Origin: Mermis nigrescens
Taxonomy: Eukaryota > Nematoda > Enoplea > Mermithida > Mermithidae
Direction: 5' to 3'
DNA length: 64,000 nucleotides
Assembly: GCA_036768485.1 (NCBI GenBank)
Contig: JAVLUZ010000342.1
Span: 520,911 to 584,910 of the forward strand
Positions 1 to 11,072 of this stretch are shown in pieces (the first letter of the stretch is position 1; each line of letters starts with the position of its first letter). The position numbers and the translations under genes are program-made. The notes under the pieces are model-generated. The model saw nothing but the letters and a program-made list of their open reading frames with translations, had not been told where the DNA came from and ran no database searches.

Positions 1-170
1 TTGCCTCGGCCGAGGCCGAGGGTAATGCCGAGGGTCAAGCTTATATACCTATACCCATAAATAGTACTCTTAGAATATTTTGTATGTACATGAGCTAGAG
101 AATAATCGTAATATTTAACACTTTATCGAACTAAAACAAATGTTTATTGGTGTTAGCCAGAATTTTTATT

Positions 171-308
171 TCAATCTGATGAAGCAGATAATTCATCATC
201 GAAATCTAGATCTTCTGAATCAAAGTTAGCCTCATCTATTTCGCCTTGTTGTGCTATCGCGTTATCGTCGTCGTCAGCCTTTATCAGATTCTTTAAAGTC
301 GCACTATT
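171..308 (-). pseudogene. Acidic C-terminal tail of a lost transposase (left arm, mirrored)
   Basis: This is the inverted copy of the 3234-3371 frame. It reads on the minus strand through a run of Asp codons to SSD and a stop at 171-173. Only the tail is left; the rest of the gene is absent. Confidence 0.35.
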
Positions 309-821
309 ATAACCAACTGCTTTGAGATTGTGCTTTACAAAAAAGAGTTTTTGGACGTTTTATGGTAGCAGACGAGCGAGAATTACTGTACTTTCTGATC
401 CATCCAGTAGCGGGAGGGGGGCGGTATACAAACTTTTCCAAAAAAAGTCAAAGACAGGTCCAAAATTTTGCCCTCAACGCGCGAAATAGCATTTTTCGGT
501 GTTTTACATTGTATACTTTTACATAAAATCACTTTTGAAGTCATATTTTTCTTTAAATTTTAGAATTTTCGACAATTTTGTGCAAAAACATCATTAAATT
601 TCTAAAACTTTAACAAAAATCTGGCGCGAAGCGCCAAAAAATTTGCAAAATTAAGGCAGATAGATGTCTAGAAGCATGATTTACTGCTTGATTTCCTGTA
701 TTTATAGCATTTGATGCGAAACATTGAAAGTTTTTTATTGAAAATATAAGAAAACTATGCAAAAATAGCTGTTTCTGCTGTTAAAATTGTTTTGAAACCT
801 ACACGAACAGAAAACGGCTTC

Positions 822-1614
822 CAGGGCCCGGTTTCACCACAAAGCTATAGTTACGAGTTACGGGTGACGGTTTCACGAGTACGAGCTACGAGTGCTACAA
901 ATTTCCGTTTCATCAAAAACTGAGATTTACGAGCCACGGGCTACGAGTTACAAGTTCTACGAGTACTTTTCACGAGTGTTTTTTCACTAATAACGGCTAG
1001 GCGGTTTCACCAGATATTACGATCGAATGTTACGAGTGAAAAGATTCGTAAATTTTGTAATATTATCACGGATCAAAAAGAGGTCCATAGGACTCGTAAA
1101 GAAGTGGCAGACTAGTGCGTTTAATAGTTTTCTGATTTTTTTTCTTAATTTGTTTCACTTTCGTGCACACACCTACATAATACATATACTGGCAGCACAT
1201 GTAAAGGGTAAGAAGATGAGCATTAAAAAAATAATATACTTTTCAAAAAATGTTTTGGAGAAATCCCATAAAATTCGATTCTTAAGCTGCATTCTTGAGT
1301 AGTAATTCGAAATTTTATTTCTTTAGCCCTTGTTAGTAATGTTCGCAGCTTTTTTATGAAAAATATTACAATCACTTAGACATTTTTTCATGAATTGCGG
1401 AAATCAGACGTTTTTGATTAGATTTCTGAAAATTAGAATTCCATCGCACTTCCTTCGGAAAAGAGCCGACTGCATATTTTATGTACGTATTAATGACAAC
1501 TAAGAATGATTTAAAAAATTTGAAAATTGAAATAATACGCTGTGATATACTTTTAGCTTCGTAATGTCTCTGAATCTGATTTAATTGATTTCGTTTATAA
1601 ATTATAATAGTAAT

Positions 1615-1703
<89 letters not shown>

Positions 1704-1779
1704 TAATAATAATAATAATAATGATTAGTATTAGTATAATAATAATAATAATAATTATTATTATTATTAGTATTAGTAA

Positions 1780-1814
<35 letters not shown>

Positions 1815-2277
1815 TTATTGTTATTATCGTCATTATTATTATTACTAATATTATTTTCGTTTTTATTTAAAGCTATAAATTTTCTGAGAAGCTTATTAAT
1901 TCTTGTTGACTGAATCCCATACATTTCTTAGCACTTTCTATGTTTTTCTATCGAGCGGCATAAAATCTGCAATTAATTACATAATTATGCTGTTTAAAAC
2001 AGAGACAATGACTAATGAAGAATGTCATACGCAACAGAAGAGATATACATTTTATTACGAGTACTCGTAAAAAGGTCCAAAAAGTACTCGTAAAAAATGA
2101 GTCTTACGGAAACCCTGGTGAAACCCTCGTAATACGAACTCTTAACCCGTTGCTCGTTACTCGTAACTCGTAGTCGTAATTCGTAACTCATAAAAAGATG
2201 GTGAAACCCGATTTTCCCGTAAAACGAAACTCGTAGGACTCTTAGGAGTCGTAAACTTATGGTGAAACCGTGCCCAG
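822..2277. mobile_element. MITE with CAGGGCCCGGTTTCACCA ends and TACGAGT subterminal repeats
   Basis: The left end CAGGGCCCGGTTTCACCA matches the reverse complement of the right end, CTGGGCACGGTTTCACCA. Both sides carry many short ACGAGT/ACTCGT and GTTTCACC repeats. No coding sequence is evident. It contains the trinucleotide repeat at 1613-1860. Confidence 0.65.
1613..1862. repeat. (AAT)n running into (ATT)n
   Basis: The tract begins as AAT repeats with occasional GAT or CAA units and switches to ATT repeats near 1750. The two halves are therefore complementary. Long isoleucine, tyrosine or asparagine frames read from it are artefacts. Confidence 0.9.
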
Positions 2278-2671
2278 GTCGCCAAGAAAGTAAATAAATG
2301 TCATTAATAGATATCATCCGGCGCGTTGCGCCGGAAAAATTTGAGAAATTATGGTCACTGACAACCAAAAATCATTGCAAATTGAATATCCGTTCTTATT
2401 CTCGCTAAATATTTTGGCCAATTGGGAGCGGCCGCCCCCTTAAATCCGCCTCCGCATGTAGCGATTGTACTTTCCGATCCATGTAGCGAAAAGACGCTTT
2501 TGGTTGTACAAATTATCATTGTGAAATTCAACGCGAAGCGCTAAAAGTCTTTCGCAATTATCTCACATTTTATTTCGAAAGGGGCACTTTCCCCCAATCC
2601 CCCTGTATACGAGCCTGAGCTCTACGTTAGGGTTAAAATAGGAACTATATGTTATGCAGGAAGATCGGTAG

Positions 2672-3071
2672 CATACATGATCTTGGGGGGTTTGGGGGGT
2701 TTCACCCCCCACAGAATCATTTTTCACCCCCGCAAAAAATTCCCCCCCAGAATTGGCGATTTTTCAAAAGTTTCCTAGACTTACCTGAAAATTGGTAGGA
2801 AAAGTGTCTTTTTAAGGGTTTTTGGCCATCTATTTGCTCAAAATCGCCAAATTTTCGGCGCTTCGCGCCATATATTCATGTTTTAAGCGATATATTGGTC
2901 TATTTATTCGACTTTTTTCGAAATTTTTTTCATGATTTCACGCTCTAGAAGGATAGAGTATCGTCAGAAACGCCAAAAAACGATGTTTTTTTACGCGTAC
3001 CGGCCATTTTTGGGCCCAAATAAGACACTTTAGGTTTTCACCCCCCAGAATTCCCATTTTGTGCATGTATG
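2672..3071. mobile_element. CATACATG-family hAT-like MITE (copy 1)
   Basis: About 400 bp. The ends are CATACATGATCTTGGGGGG and GAATTCCCATTTTGTGCATG followed by TATG. The flanking 8-mers ATCGGTAG and GTCGGCAG differ at two transition positions and look like a target duplication. It has long G/C runs next to both ends and a GGCGCTTCGCGCC hairpin at 2858-2870. A second copy is at 22459-22859. Confidence 0.75.
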
Positions 3072-3233
3072 GTCGGCAGGATACTTAATCAGTGATACTG
3101 ACCCACAAAACCTCTAAAATAAAAATAATCCATGACAATGCGGTGGAAGAAAAGAAAAGCTGTGGCGAATGAATGACAGACAAATGTTCAAAAACTCCTT
3201 TTTGTAAAGCATAATCTCAAAGCAGTTGGTTAT

Positions 3234-3371
3234 AATAGTGTGACTTTAAAGAATCTGATAAACGATGACGACGACGATGACGCGATAGCACAACAAGGCG
3301 AAATGGATGAGGCTAACTCTGATTCAGATGATCTAAATTTTGTTGATGAATTATCTGCTTCATCAGATTGA
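3234..3371 (+). pseudogene. Acidic C-terminal tail of a lost transposase (right arm)
   Basis: A 45-codon frame starts NSVTLKNLINDDDDDDAIAQ and ends DELSASSD then TGA. A mirrored copy lies at 171-308 on the minus strand with a few substitutions. A similar Ser/Asp-rich end with its own stop lies at 6294-6401, a comparable distance from the end of the hAT-like element there. The assignment to a hAT transposase is inferred from that position. Confidence 0.35.
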
Positions 3372-3782
3372 AATCAGAATTCTGGCTAACAACAATAAAC
3401 ATATAAACATTTATTTTAATTAGATAAAGTGTTTAATATTACGATTAATTTCTCTGCACTGCACTTTCCGATCCATGTAGCGAGCATGAGGAATAAAACT
3501 TAGTCATCATATGAATATCAATTCGCACTTTGATGTATATAACTTGGTGTAACTGGGTACGCGCCTAAAAACATAAGAAAAGCCAACAGGTAAGAAACAG
3601 CCTGTGTACTGCAGATGCATTCTAAATAGTTAATATTTAACCGATATATTAAAGTTATTCAAATTTGATTTTAACCCTCGGCGCCTCGGCACTTTTCAGC
3701 TTCGCCCTCGGCGCCGAGGCCGAGGCTCCAAAAAACGCCGAGGCTTGCCGAGGCCGAGGCCGAGGCCTTGGTCCGATCACTG

Positions 3783-3976
3783 ATCAAAGGCCTTACAGAA
3801 ATAATAAAAATAATGTTCATTGGAACCTGATTGTCTAAACTTTTAGTCCAATTGTTTTTACACTTTAACATCTGAGATGAACAAGACATGTTCTTCAGAA
3901 ACCCAAATTGTTGTTGACTTATCAGACCAGTTCTGTCGAAATAGTCCACAATGGCATTATTAATTACTGACTCCAT
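3783..3976 (-). pseudogene. LINE reverse transcriptase fragment (second copy)
   Basis: On the minus strand the frame reads MESVINNAIVDYFDRTGLIS then QQQFGF, typical of non-LTR reverse transcriptase between the NYRPI region and the first catalytic Asp. In another frame it runs into FCKAFD, where the foldback element at 1-3782 is inserted. A one-base slip in a T run separates the two frames. Confidence 0.65.
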
Positions 3977-4787
3977 AACTACATGAAAATGAAAAATAGT
4001 TTATTGCGACAGGCACTGAATTAAATCAATACAAATTTGGTCAAATTAAAAAAAGAAAGAATCAGAGTAAATACACTAAAATGTCGTCAATGCAATGAAA
4101 TATATTATCAAAAACCTGCGCAAGGACTATAAAGGCGGTTTGCACTTATTTATAGTCTAAGGTAGTGATCGACCGGGGCCCTGGCAATCCCCAGCCATTT
4201 TTCAGCATCCCGGCCCCGGCCGGGGCAAGGTCAAAAAATGGCCGGGGCCAGGGAAAAATTTAGTGTAATTCGTTTTTTGTACAGGCTGTGATACTGGCAC
4301 TTATATCAATAAGCAAGTGTTAATTCTGAGAACTGTACTGATTAGACCATATGTATACTTACTTAGTCCTTGTTATAAATTTGCTACTAAGTACAGATGA
4401 GCTTTTACTGATTAAATGTTCAGAAAAAATCTGCATGCTTTCGATTCCTCCACTTAATTTACTCGTTTCTTGTGTAATAGTTATTAGGACGGAGGTTAAT
4501 TATAGGCGAAGGTAAACTACGCTGCATAATTGCGTCCGATCCCATGAACTAAATACGTCTCAAATAGTTTCCTAAGGTCCAGAGTTGAGGGAGGGGTGAA
4601 ATCCTAAATTGGAGGACCAGAAAATTAAGTGGCGGACTATTATTAGCCGACTCTATTTTATTGTTCGAGCTTCTTGTGCTTGTACAAAGATCTTTGAAAA
4701 GGTCTTTATATGAGCTAACAAATTTTGTAGCTCTATTATATAAATATATTTTTGAACATACACAATTTCGCATACTATCAGTATGTG

Positions 4788-5720
4788 GCAGTGTTTTTTT
4801 GTACAATGTACCTTTGTATATACATGCACAAAGATGGTACCCAAAAGTCTGTACATTTTGTACACACAAATTTTTGGTTATTATAATATGGTACAGCAGC
4901 GATTTTAGTGTGGTAAAACAGGGTCTTTTGACTTTTGATTGTATATTTTAGCTAATTTCTGGGTTTCTAACCCCAAAAATTACTAAAATTGTCTCAAAAC
5001 GGCGCGAAGCGCTTAAAAATTTGACATTTTTCCATTCTAAATACAAATTTTGCCATTTTAAAGATATATAGGACAGACAATTTTTCATATCGGAGCGAAG
5101 CGCCGGAAATTTTTTGGAATTTTACACCTTTTTACAGTTTTAATCTACCCAAAAATCTTTATACATGTACACAGATAGTCCTGAAAAGTCTTTGTACATC
5201 GGAAAAAATCTTTGGCGAATACAAAAAACACTACATGCAAATTTTTGTATACTTTAAAATGGTACAGTAACGATTTCAGTGTGGTAGAACATAGTTTTTC
5301 GACCTTTAGTAGTGTATTTGGCTAATTTTTGGGTTTCTGAATATTTGACATTTTCCATTTTTTCATTCTAAGCGTAGTGTTGCTTATTACAAGATTTAAT
5401 TCGCATATTACAATTTTTGTAATATTTCTGATTTTGTAGTACCTACAAGTTGTTTTAACTTTCTCAGTCGAGTTTTATGTGTGAATTCCATCAAAAGCTC
5501 ATAAAAATTTTGGCACTTCGCGCCGTACTAATATTTCAACTAAATGCAGGCCGAATTATCACATTTAGGAGCACGGTCTTTTGTATTCGGCAAAGATTTT
5601 TGCTGATGTACGAAGACGTTTTAGGACCGTCTTTATACATGTACAAATATTTTGGAAGAACAAAACTTGTAAAAAGGTGTAGAATTCCTTAATGCAAATT
5701 CTACCATTTTAAAGATTTTC
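4788..5720. repeat. Fragments of the TTTTTTGTAC hairpin repeat
   Basis: A near-complete copy runs from GCAGTGTTTTTTTGTAC at 4788 to AATACAAAAAACACTAC near 5232. A second, rearranged piece follows to about 5720, with the CTTTTGTATTCGGCAAAG end at 5578. Two GCGCGAAGCGC-type hairpins lie inside. The family is described at 23512-24275. Confidence 0.65.
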
Positions 5721-5757
5721 AGGGGGTAAGCGGCTGCAAAAATGGAGCCGCTTACCT
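5721..5757. other. Perfect short hairpin
   Basis: GGTAAGCGGCT and its exact reverse complement AGCCGCTTACC are separated by about ten bases. It lies at the edge of a C-run-rich repeat of about 250 bp related to sequences at 21750-21960 and 23125-23350. Function unknown. Confidence 0.5.
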
Positions 5758-6293
5758 CCCCCCCCTCCCCTGAAATGGCCGGAGAATATACATCTGACAG
5801 GGAGTTTAAGCCATCCCCCATCCACGCTTTGAAGCCCCAAACGTCCATGAAAGTCAGAAAATATTTGACCACCCTCCCCCGTTTTTTTGGCGAAAACCTG
5901 CGCTTTTTTGGCTATTTTTATGTGTTTTTACCATTGTTGATCTAGTCGCTAACCCCCTCCTTCTAAAAATGGCAAGGCACCCCTACCCTAGATTTCCAGC
6001 TGTTACATGTATACTGAGGGACCCTCATGAGATTTTAAGTGATTACATCCATGTTTTATAGTGATAGTTTATCTATTTACTATAGCTCACATTCTAAAAT
6101 AATGTATTACTTAGTGAAATTCTAATAGTTAGGTACACTTTTGCCATACTAAAAAATTAAGTTCAAAAATTCGAAAGGGTTTCACCAAAAATCGTCTGAC
6201 AGTGACTTGTGTCTTGTATTCTGAGATGGGTAACACCCCTCCCCTTATAAATGTGTGATGTCTCATTTATTACATCCAATATCTATTGCATCC

Positions 6294-6401
6294 AATTGCT
6301 ACAGCAGCAGTAGCAGTAGCGAAGATTCAAATGATATAGAGTGTGCTAATAGCAGCGACATAGACTTTATTGATGATTCAGACAATGAAACACTGGACTA
6401 A
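6294..6401 (+). pseudogene. Ser/Asp-rich C-terminal frame inside the hAT-like element
   Basis: A frame reads NCYSSSSSSEDSNDIECANS then SDIDFIDDSDNETLD and a TAA stop, about 260 bp from the element's right end. It resembles in character the acidic tails at 3234-3371. Upstream sequence in frame is not recognisable. Confidence 0.35.
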
Positions 6402-6670
6402 ATTTGTTTCTTGTGACATAAATAGTAATAAAACTTGATATGAAAAGGCGCACCTAACTTTGCACTTGCCATTCACTACTGAATGGAGCAGTCGCTCATT
6501 ATTTCTTTTCCTATGCCCACCCCAAGTATGTGTCATGCAATAATATTTTCCTTGTCTGACCCCGGCCAGCCTGGCCCCCGACCCTGGCCCCGGGGCTGGG
6601 AATTTTTTTCAGCGCCAGTACCGCCCGGCCCTGGCCAAAAAAGTCACCCCGGTCGATCACTAGTCTAAGG

Positions 6671-7200
6671 TAAAACTAATTTTCTCCAAACGACTGCTGA
6701 AGGAGGAAAAGTTCGGGGCATTTACAACTTCTTCTGGCAAAAAATATTCCAAAGAGGAGGGAGTCTATTTGCAAAACAATACAGTTTCCAAATTTAAGCG
6801 AGATTTGGTATTTTTAGCTTTACCGAATTAACTGATTGAGTGATGCCATGACACACCGTGAACAACTCGTTAAAATCGATATCTATAAGACCATGGTAAA
6901 TTAATAGGCCATCAATAGATCATGACGGACTCGACGTAACTGAAGTGAGTCTAATTTAAGAAAATCTAATTGTCCACTATACCTCAAGTCGGGAAAATTT
7001 AAGACCCTTCTAGTAAAGTATCTTTGAACTCTCTCAATACTTTTCACGTCTTGCTTCTTGTGTGGTGACCAAATAACCGTGCAATATTCTAGTAAAGGTC
7101 GGATATACGTTTTATAAGCCATAACTAGCAGTTCAGCATCTTTAGCCTTAAATGCTCGAAAAATCAATGACATCCTAAAATATGCACTTTTAACTATATA
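6671..7200 (-). pseudogene. LINE reverse transcriptase, C-terminal part
   Basis: The minus strand reads VKSAYFRMSLIFRAFKAKDA, then YIRPLLEYCTVIWSPHKKQD and VKSIERVQRYFTRRVLNF, the conserved C-terminal region of CR1/Jockey-type ORF2. Past a stop near 6906 another frame gives SLEYFLPEEVVNAPNFSSF, the usual end of these proteins. The last codons lie beyond the hAT-like insertion at 4162-4147. Confidence 0.7.
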
Positions 7201-8295
7201 GTGCTGGCCTAAAAAAAAACCATTTTCATGTTTTTGGCTTATAACTTCAGAACAAATAGCATTGAAGAAGTCAACAAACACCTATTTTTGACAGCTGCCC
7301 TAGGCCTATATATAACTTGCTGCATGGAAGAATTTTTAAGCGCCATATTTCATAGCAAGCTCGCATGAAGTACGAAATTTTGAATAAAAACCACTTTTTC
7401 CTAAAAAAACCATGGGAACTAAAAAAACCACCCCCAAAATGTTATACGAAGTGCATGGTTGGCAGCGTAAAACAGTTAATTGACCTTAAATGATCACAAT
7501 TTTGAAAAAGAATTCATTTTTTACGATATATGCGTTCATTTTATCACATGTATATAAAAATCAATAATTTTTTCTGAATTTCATCAAAAGTTCTATAAAT
7601 TTCACAAATAAAGTCTTCAAGTGATAAAAACGACTCTAGGTAAGTCTCTTCTACATCCTCTGCAAGAAATCAGTGCAAAATTATGCAACTTGATGAAAAG
7701 TTTTTTCGTTGCCATGGCAACGTATACTTAGCATTGGTCTTTTTTTAGGTTACAGTGGTTTTTTTTTCAGGTTACAATCGAACTTTTTTGGCAGTTTTTG
7801 GGGTGATTCTTATTTTTTGTAAAAAATAAATATCAGGCATCATGAAAGGTGCTAAGAGGCACATTCCTGCTAAGTTTTGTAAAAATTGGCGCTGGTTTTT
7901 TTTTAGGTCACAACTGGTTTTTTTAGGTTTGGCTTTGAAGGTATAGTGTAGCTATGTGGATGACATAGGAGAACTAAATTTTTTTCTGACATTAGTCTGC
8001 AAGGGAGCCTAACGTGAAAACATAAAAGATTCCACCAAATATGAAAACGGGTAGAAATACTGACCCTCAAAAATGCATTAAAAAAATCATAAAAATGGCA
8101 ATTTTTAGGAACTTTTCGACAAATTTATATCTCAAGTTTCTGAATGACCCGGAAAGCGACCAGGGGTCAGTTGTAATTCTCACGGCATAGCTTGTTCGCC
8201 AGTATAATATCATCAGTCATCTCCGTTTGGTTATGGAAAAAAGGGGTGGTTTTTTTTAGGTTACAAATCGACTGGTTTTTTTTAGAGGCCAGCAC
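7201..8295. mobile_element. 1.1-kb TIR element with TATA duplication inside the LINE
   Basis: The ends are GTGCTGGCCTAAAAAAAAACC and, inverted, GTGCTGGCCTCTAAAAAAAACC. TATA flanks both sides (7197-7200 and 8296-8299). Inside, TTTTTTAGGTTAC/ACTGGTTTTTTT motifs recur at 7740, 7765, 7898, 7919 and 8250, so the subterminal motif is also scattered internally. No recognisable coding sequence. Confidence 0.75.
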
Positions 8296-9090
8296 TATAT
8301 GTGCAATGTGCGGCGAAAAATCCATATATTCGGTCAAAAGAATACCTAAATCTTTTACTTCGTTGTTTTCCAAAATATCCTCCATTTTAATCGAATATTT
8401 TTGCCTGGGGTTTTTATGACCGAAATGCAAAATGGAGCACTTAGCCAAAGATAAAGGTAATTGCCACTTTTCAGACCACTCATGAATATTCAGTAACAAA
8501 TTGTTCAACGAACCTGCTTGTTCTGTTATGGAAAACATTTTTACATCATCCGCAAATAGGAACATTTTCAACTTTTCATTTTTGTTCAGAAAAGCGATAT
8601 CATTCATGTAAAAAAGAAACAAAAGAGGACCAAGAACGCTACCCTGTTGAACTCCGCTAGTAACATCAGTGAGCTCAAAAAAAGAATCACCAATTTTTAC
8701 CTGCTGAGTTCGAACATGTAAAAAATCTGTAATCCACAAAATAATCGTCCTTTTAGTCCGTAAAATGAAAGTTTGTGAAGGAGTTTATTTTGTGAGACAG
8801 AATCAAAAGCTTTGCAGAAGTCAAAATATATAGCATCAACCGGACTTTTAGAATTGATGTGGCATATAATTTCGTTTATGTACATTAATAATTGGTCTAT
8901 AATTTTCGACTGAGTGAGAGTCTACTTTTAAAAAAAAATGGGTGTAACCAGTGCTTCTAACCATAAACGTGGGAGCCTGCCAGTCCGATATGAAAGTTCA
9001 AAAATGCTTGAAAGTGGTTCATTTAAGGCAATTTTTATCTGTTCCAAAAAGTTAGCTGAGAGTCCATCGGGACTAACTGAGTGAGTGGGC
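8296..9090 (-). pseudogene. LINE reverse transcriptase, catalytic part
   Basis: Three frames are linked by small slips. The order is SPDGLSANF, then NYRPII-like sequence near 8910, VDAIYFDFCKAFDSVSQNKL (first catalytic Asp), SGVQQGSVLGPLLFLFYMND, LFADDVKMF (FADD active site) and EVKDLGILLTEYMDF. This order fits non-LTR reverse transcriptases of the CR1/Jockey group. An intact copy would copy its RNA into the genome by target-primed reverse transcription; this one is disrupted. Confidence 0.75.
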
Positions 9091-9096
9091 TTCAGC

Positions 9097-9354
9097 TAGG
9101 GATCGGACGAGGCCTCGGCCTCGATAATCCACAGTCCTTTTTGATATCGCTTGGCCTCGGCCGAAGGTCAGGTGAAAAATGGCCAAGTGACTGAGGTTTT
9201 TTTAATTTTGCATTTTTTGAGTGATATTGAAATAGCACAAATACAGCAAATAAAACGCATGTGCTACAAAAGACCCATTGCTTCAAATGTTATGCCAAGT
9301 CAATGCTGTAATATGCGAGCTATAATGGCAGAGAAAAGACGCATATGTTGATTA
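9097..9354. mobile_element. Solitary hAT-like end, TAGGGATCGGACGAGG type
   Basis: The end TAGGGATCGGACGAGGCCTC adjoins the 5' break of the LINE. GGCCTCGGCC motifs follow, as in the element at 1-3782. No matching right end or target duplication was found, so it is probably truncated. Confidence 0.45.
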
Positions 9355-9747
9355 CAGTGGTCGCCATGAAAGATGACGCGTCATCACCCTCAGAATTATA
9401 ATGGATGGTGCGTCGCGAGCGCCGTAGCTATGTCCATCATGCGCCATCATCTCTTTTTCTATTGAGCGCCATTAACCTCCATCATCCCGTTAATATGGCG
9501 ATGCGGATGGCGCAATTTATCTGTTAATAGCGCCAACAAGGAAGCGCGCATGGCGCTTCCTTCTTGTTGGTGCTATTAATAGCTAAATTGCGCCGTCCGC
9601 ATCGCCAGATTAACGGGATGATGGAGGTTAATGGCGCTGAATAGAAAAAGAGATGATGGTGCATGATGGACGTAATGTGGCGCTCGCGACGCACCATCCA
9701 TTGTAATTCTGAGGGTGATGGCGCGTCATCTTTCATGGCGACCACTG
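9355..9747. mobile_element. Palindromic Tc1/mariner-like MITE (copy 1)
   Basis: Nearly the whole 393 bp is one inverted repeat. The ends are CAGTGGTCGCCATGAAAG with TA on both sides. The centre holds GCGCCAACAAG and GGAAGCGCG. Related copies are at 26497-26895, 35306-35810 and 42842-43232. Apparent proteins in it are mirror readings of the palindrome. Confidence 0.8.
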
Positions 9748-9757
9748 TAAAGGATTG

Positions 9758-10018
9758 TGTCTCAACAGCCCCACCAGTCCCAACAGCCCCACCGTCCCAA
9801 CAGTCACACCAAAAATCCTAACATCCCCACCAAAAATCCGAACAGCCACACCCTTCCCAACAGCCCCACTATCCCAACAGCCCCATCGAAAATCCCAACA
9901 GCCCCATCAATCCCAACTGCCCCACCAATAATCCCAATAGTCCCAACAGTCCCACCAGTCCCAGCAATTCCACCGTTCTAGCAGTTCTACCGTTCCAACA
10001 GTCGCACTGTCCCAACCA
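9758..10018 (+). repeat. Degenerate CCCAACAGCCCCAC tandem repeat
   Basis: Units of 9-18 bases built from CCCAACAG and CCCCACC recur about twenty times. The frame through it gives a Pro/Thr/Ile-rich peptide that is a by-product of the repeat. Confidence 0.8.
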
Positions 10019-10633
10019 CACATGAGCATGGGGGGAGGGGATGTTTAGAGTTTAGCAGTCTAAGATCTCCAATTTTTTGTCTTTAAACAATCTGAAGCGC
10101 AATTTGCATCTATGTATGTCTTTTGTTCTTTACAAGTTTTATGCAGAAAATGAGATTTGTTCAAGGAGTAAGAATGATGGCAAGTTTCGCTATGATTAGG
10201 TATGTATTAGCTGATGAAGTTTGACCATTTCTATGGTGAATTCAGAACGTTATTCTGCTGATTTTGTAAAAGTTTTAACGTTACGGCTCAAAATTGAAGT
10301 GCTCCTTTTACAAAATTTTCCGGGGCTCTGCCTCGGACCCATTGGCATAGCCAGTTGGCAGGAGGGGGATTGCCCCCTGGGTTTTTTCGACATGTTCAAG
10401 AATTTAGCAATATGGTTGCACGATGCTGTTCTCTGACGTAAAATTAAAAAATTCTAGATTTCTTTTATCTATTTTCTGTTTCTATCGTTTTATTGCAGGG
10501 AAAGTCAAAAAATTAATACTTTGCGCGCATCATAAGCATTTTTTCCATCAGAAATAAAAAAAAATTTAAAAAAATAATTTTTGGAGTAAATGCAGAACAT
10601 AGTGTGTCAGAAATCTGTATTAATGGGTTGAGA

Positions 10634-11072
10634 ACAGTGTTTTTTGTACAAGGTCCGTTTTTACATGTACAAAGATGGTCCTAAAAATACTGTACATTTT
10701 GTACACACAAATTTTCGGGTACTATAATATGGTACAGTGGCGATTTTAGTGTGGTAAAAAGAGAGTTCTTCGACCTTTGGTAGTGCATGCTAGCTAATTT
10801 TTGGGTCTCTGAGGGCAAAAATCACTAAGAAGCGTCTCAAAACGGCGCTAAGCGCCAAAAAATTTGACTTTTTACTTTTGAAGTGCAATTTCTGCCATCA
10901 TAAAGATATATAGAACACACAATTACTCATTTCCGCGCGAAGCGCCGAAAATTTTGGCGAATTTTATGCCTTTTTGCAATCTTTGTCTTCCCAAAAATCT
11001 TTGTACATGTACAAAGACGGTCCCAAGAAGCCTTTGTACATCGAAAAAATCTTTGCTGAATACAAAAAAACA
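10634..11072. mobile_element. TTTTTTGTAC hairpin repeat (copy)
   Basis: Starts CAGTGTTTTTTGTACAAGG and ends with TTGCTGAATACAAAAAAACA. It carries the two internal hairpins, one with a substitution (GGCGCTAAGCGCC) and one GCGCGAAGCGCC. About 440 bp, non-coding. Confidence 0.75.

Larger units (their letters stand above)
1..3782. mobile_element. Foldback element with hAT-like end, left side cut by the window edge
   Basis: Bases 1-340 are an inverted copy of about 3190-3560, and both outer ends carry GC-rich (GGCCGAGGCCGAG)n sequence. The right end reads inward as CAGTGATCGGACCAAGGCC, a hAT-like terminus, at 3782. Each arm holds the last codons of a transposase-like frame with an acidic tail and the same stop (TGA 3369-3371; mirrored at 171-173). 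The interior is filled by other insertions. It sits in a LINE fragment at 3783. Confidence 0.6.
4163..6662. mobile_element. 2.5-kb hAT-like element with 8-bp target duplication
   Basis: The termini are TAGTGATCGACCGG and its exact reverse complement. The flanking 8-mers GTCTAAGG at 4155-4162 and 6663-6670 are identical. An 8-bp duplication is the hallmark of hAT elements. Subterminal DNA is rich in CCGGGGCC/CCGGCC motifs at both ends. It carries fragments of the hairpin repeat (4788-5720) and a short acidic-tail frame (6294-6401); no intact transposase. Confidence 0.85.
3985..9096 (-). mobile_element. CR1/Jockey-like LINE, 5'-truncated, carrying two later insertions
   Basis: Read on the minus strand, reverse transcriptase starts near 9090 (SPDGLSANFLEQIKIALNEP), continues through 8300, resumes at 7200-6671 and finishes at 4162-4147 with FTLDYK and a TAA stop. 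A 3' untranslated part with AATAAA reaches about 3985. Two elements (4163-6662 and 7201-8295) interrupt it; removing each with one target copy restores the frame. The 5' part is lost where a hAT-like end begins at 9097. Confidence 0.75.

Noticed and set aside
1372..1924. Long poly-Ile, poly-Tyr and poly-Asn open frames on both strands
   Set aside because: They are translations of the AAT/ATT repeat.
6901..7281. A 126-residue protein starting MFVDFFNAICSEV
   Set aside because: Its first 27 residues come from the inserted element; only the part below 7201 is LINE coding.
9355..9747. Possible CRISPR-like or structured RNA locus from the strong palindrome
   Set aside because: There are no repeated spacers; TA flanks and three related copies identify a MITE.
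9757..9981. Pro/Thr/Ile-rich protein of 74 residues
   Set aside because: It follows the CCCAACAG tandem repeat; no start context, no partner exon.
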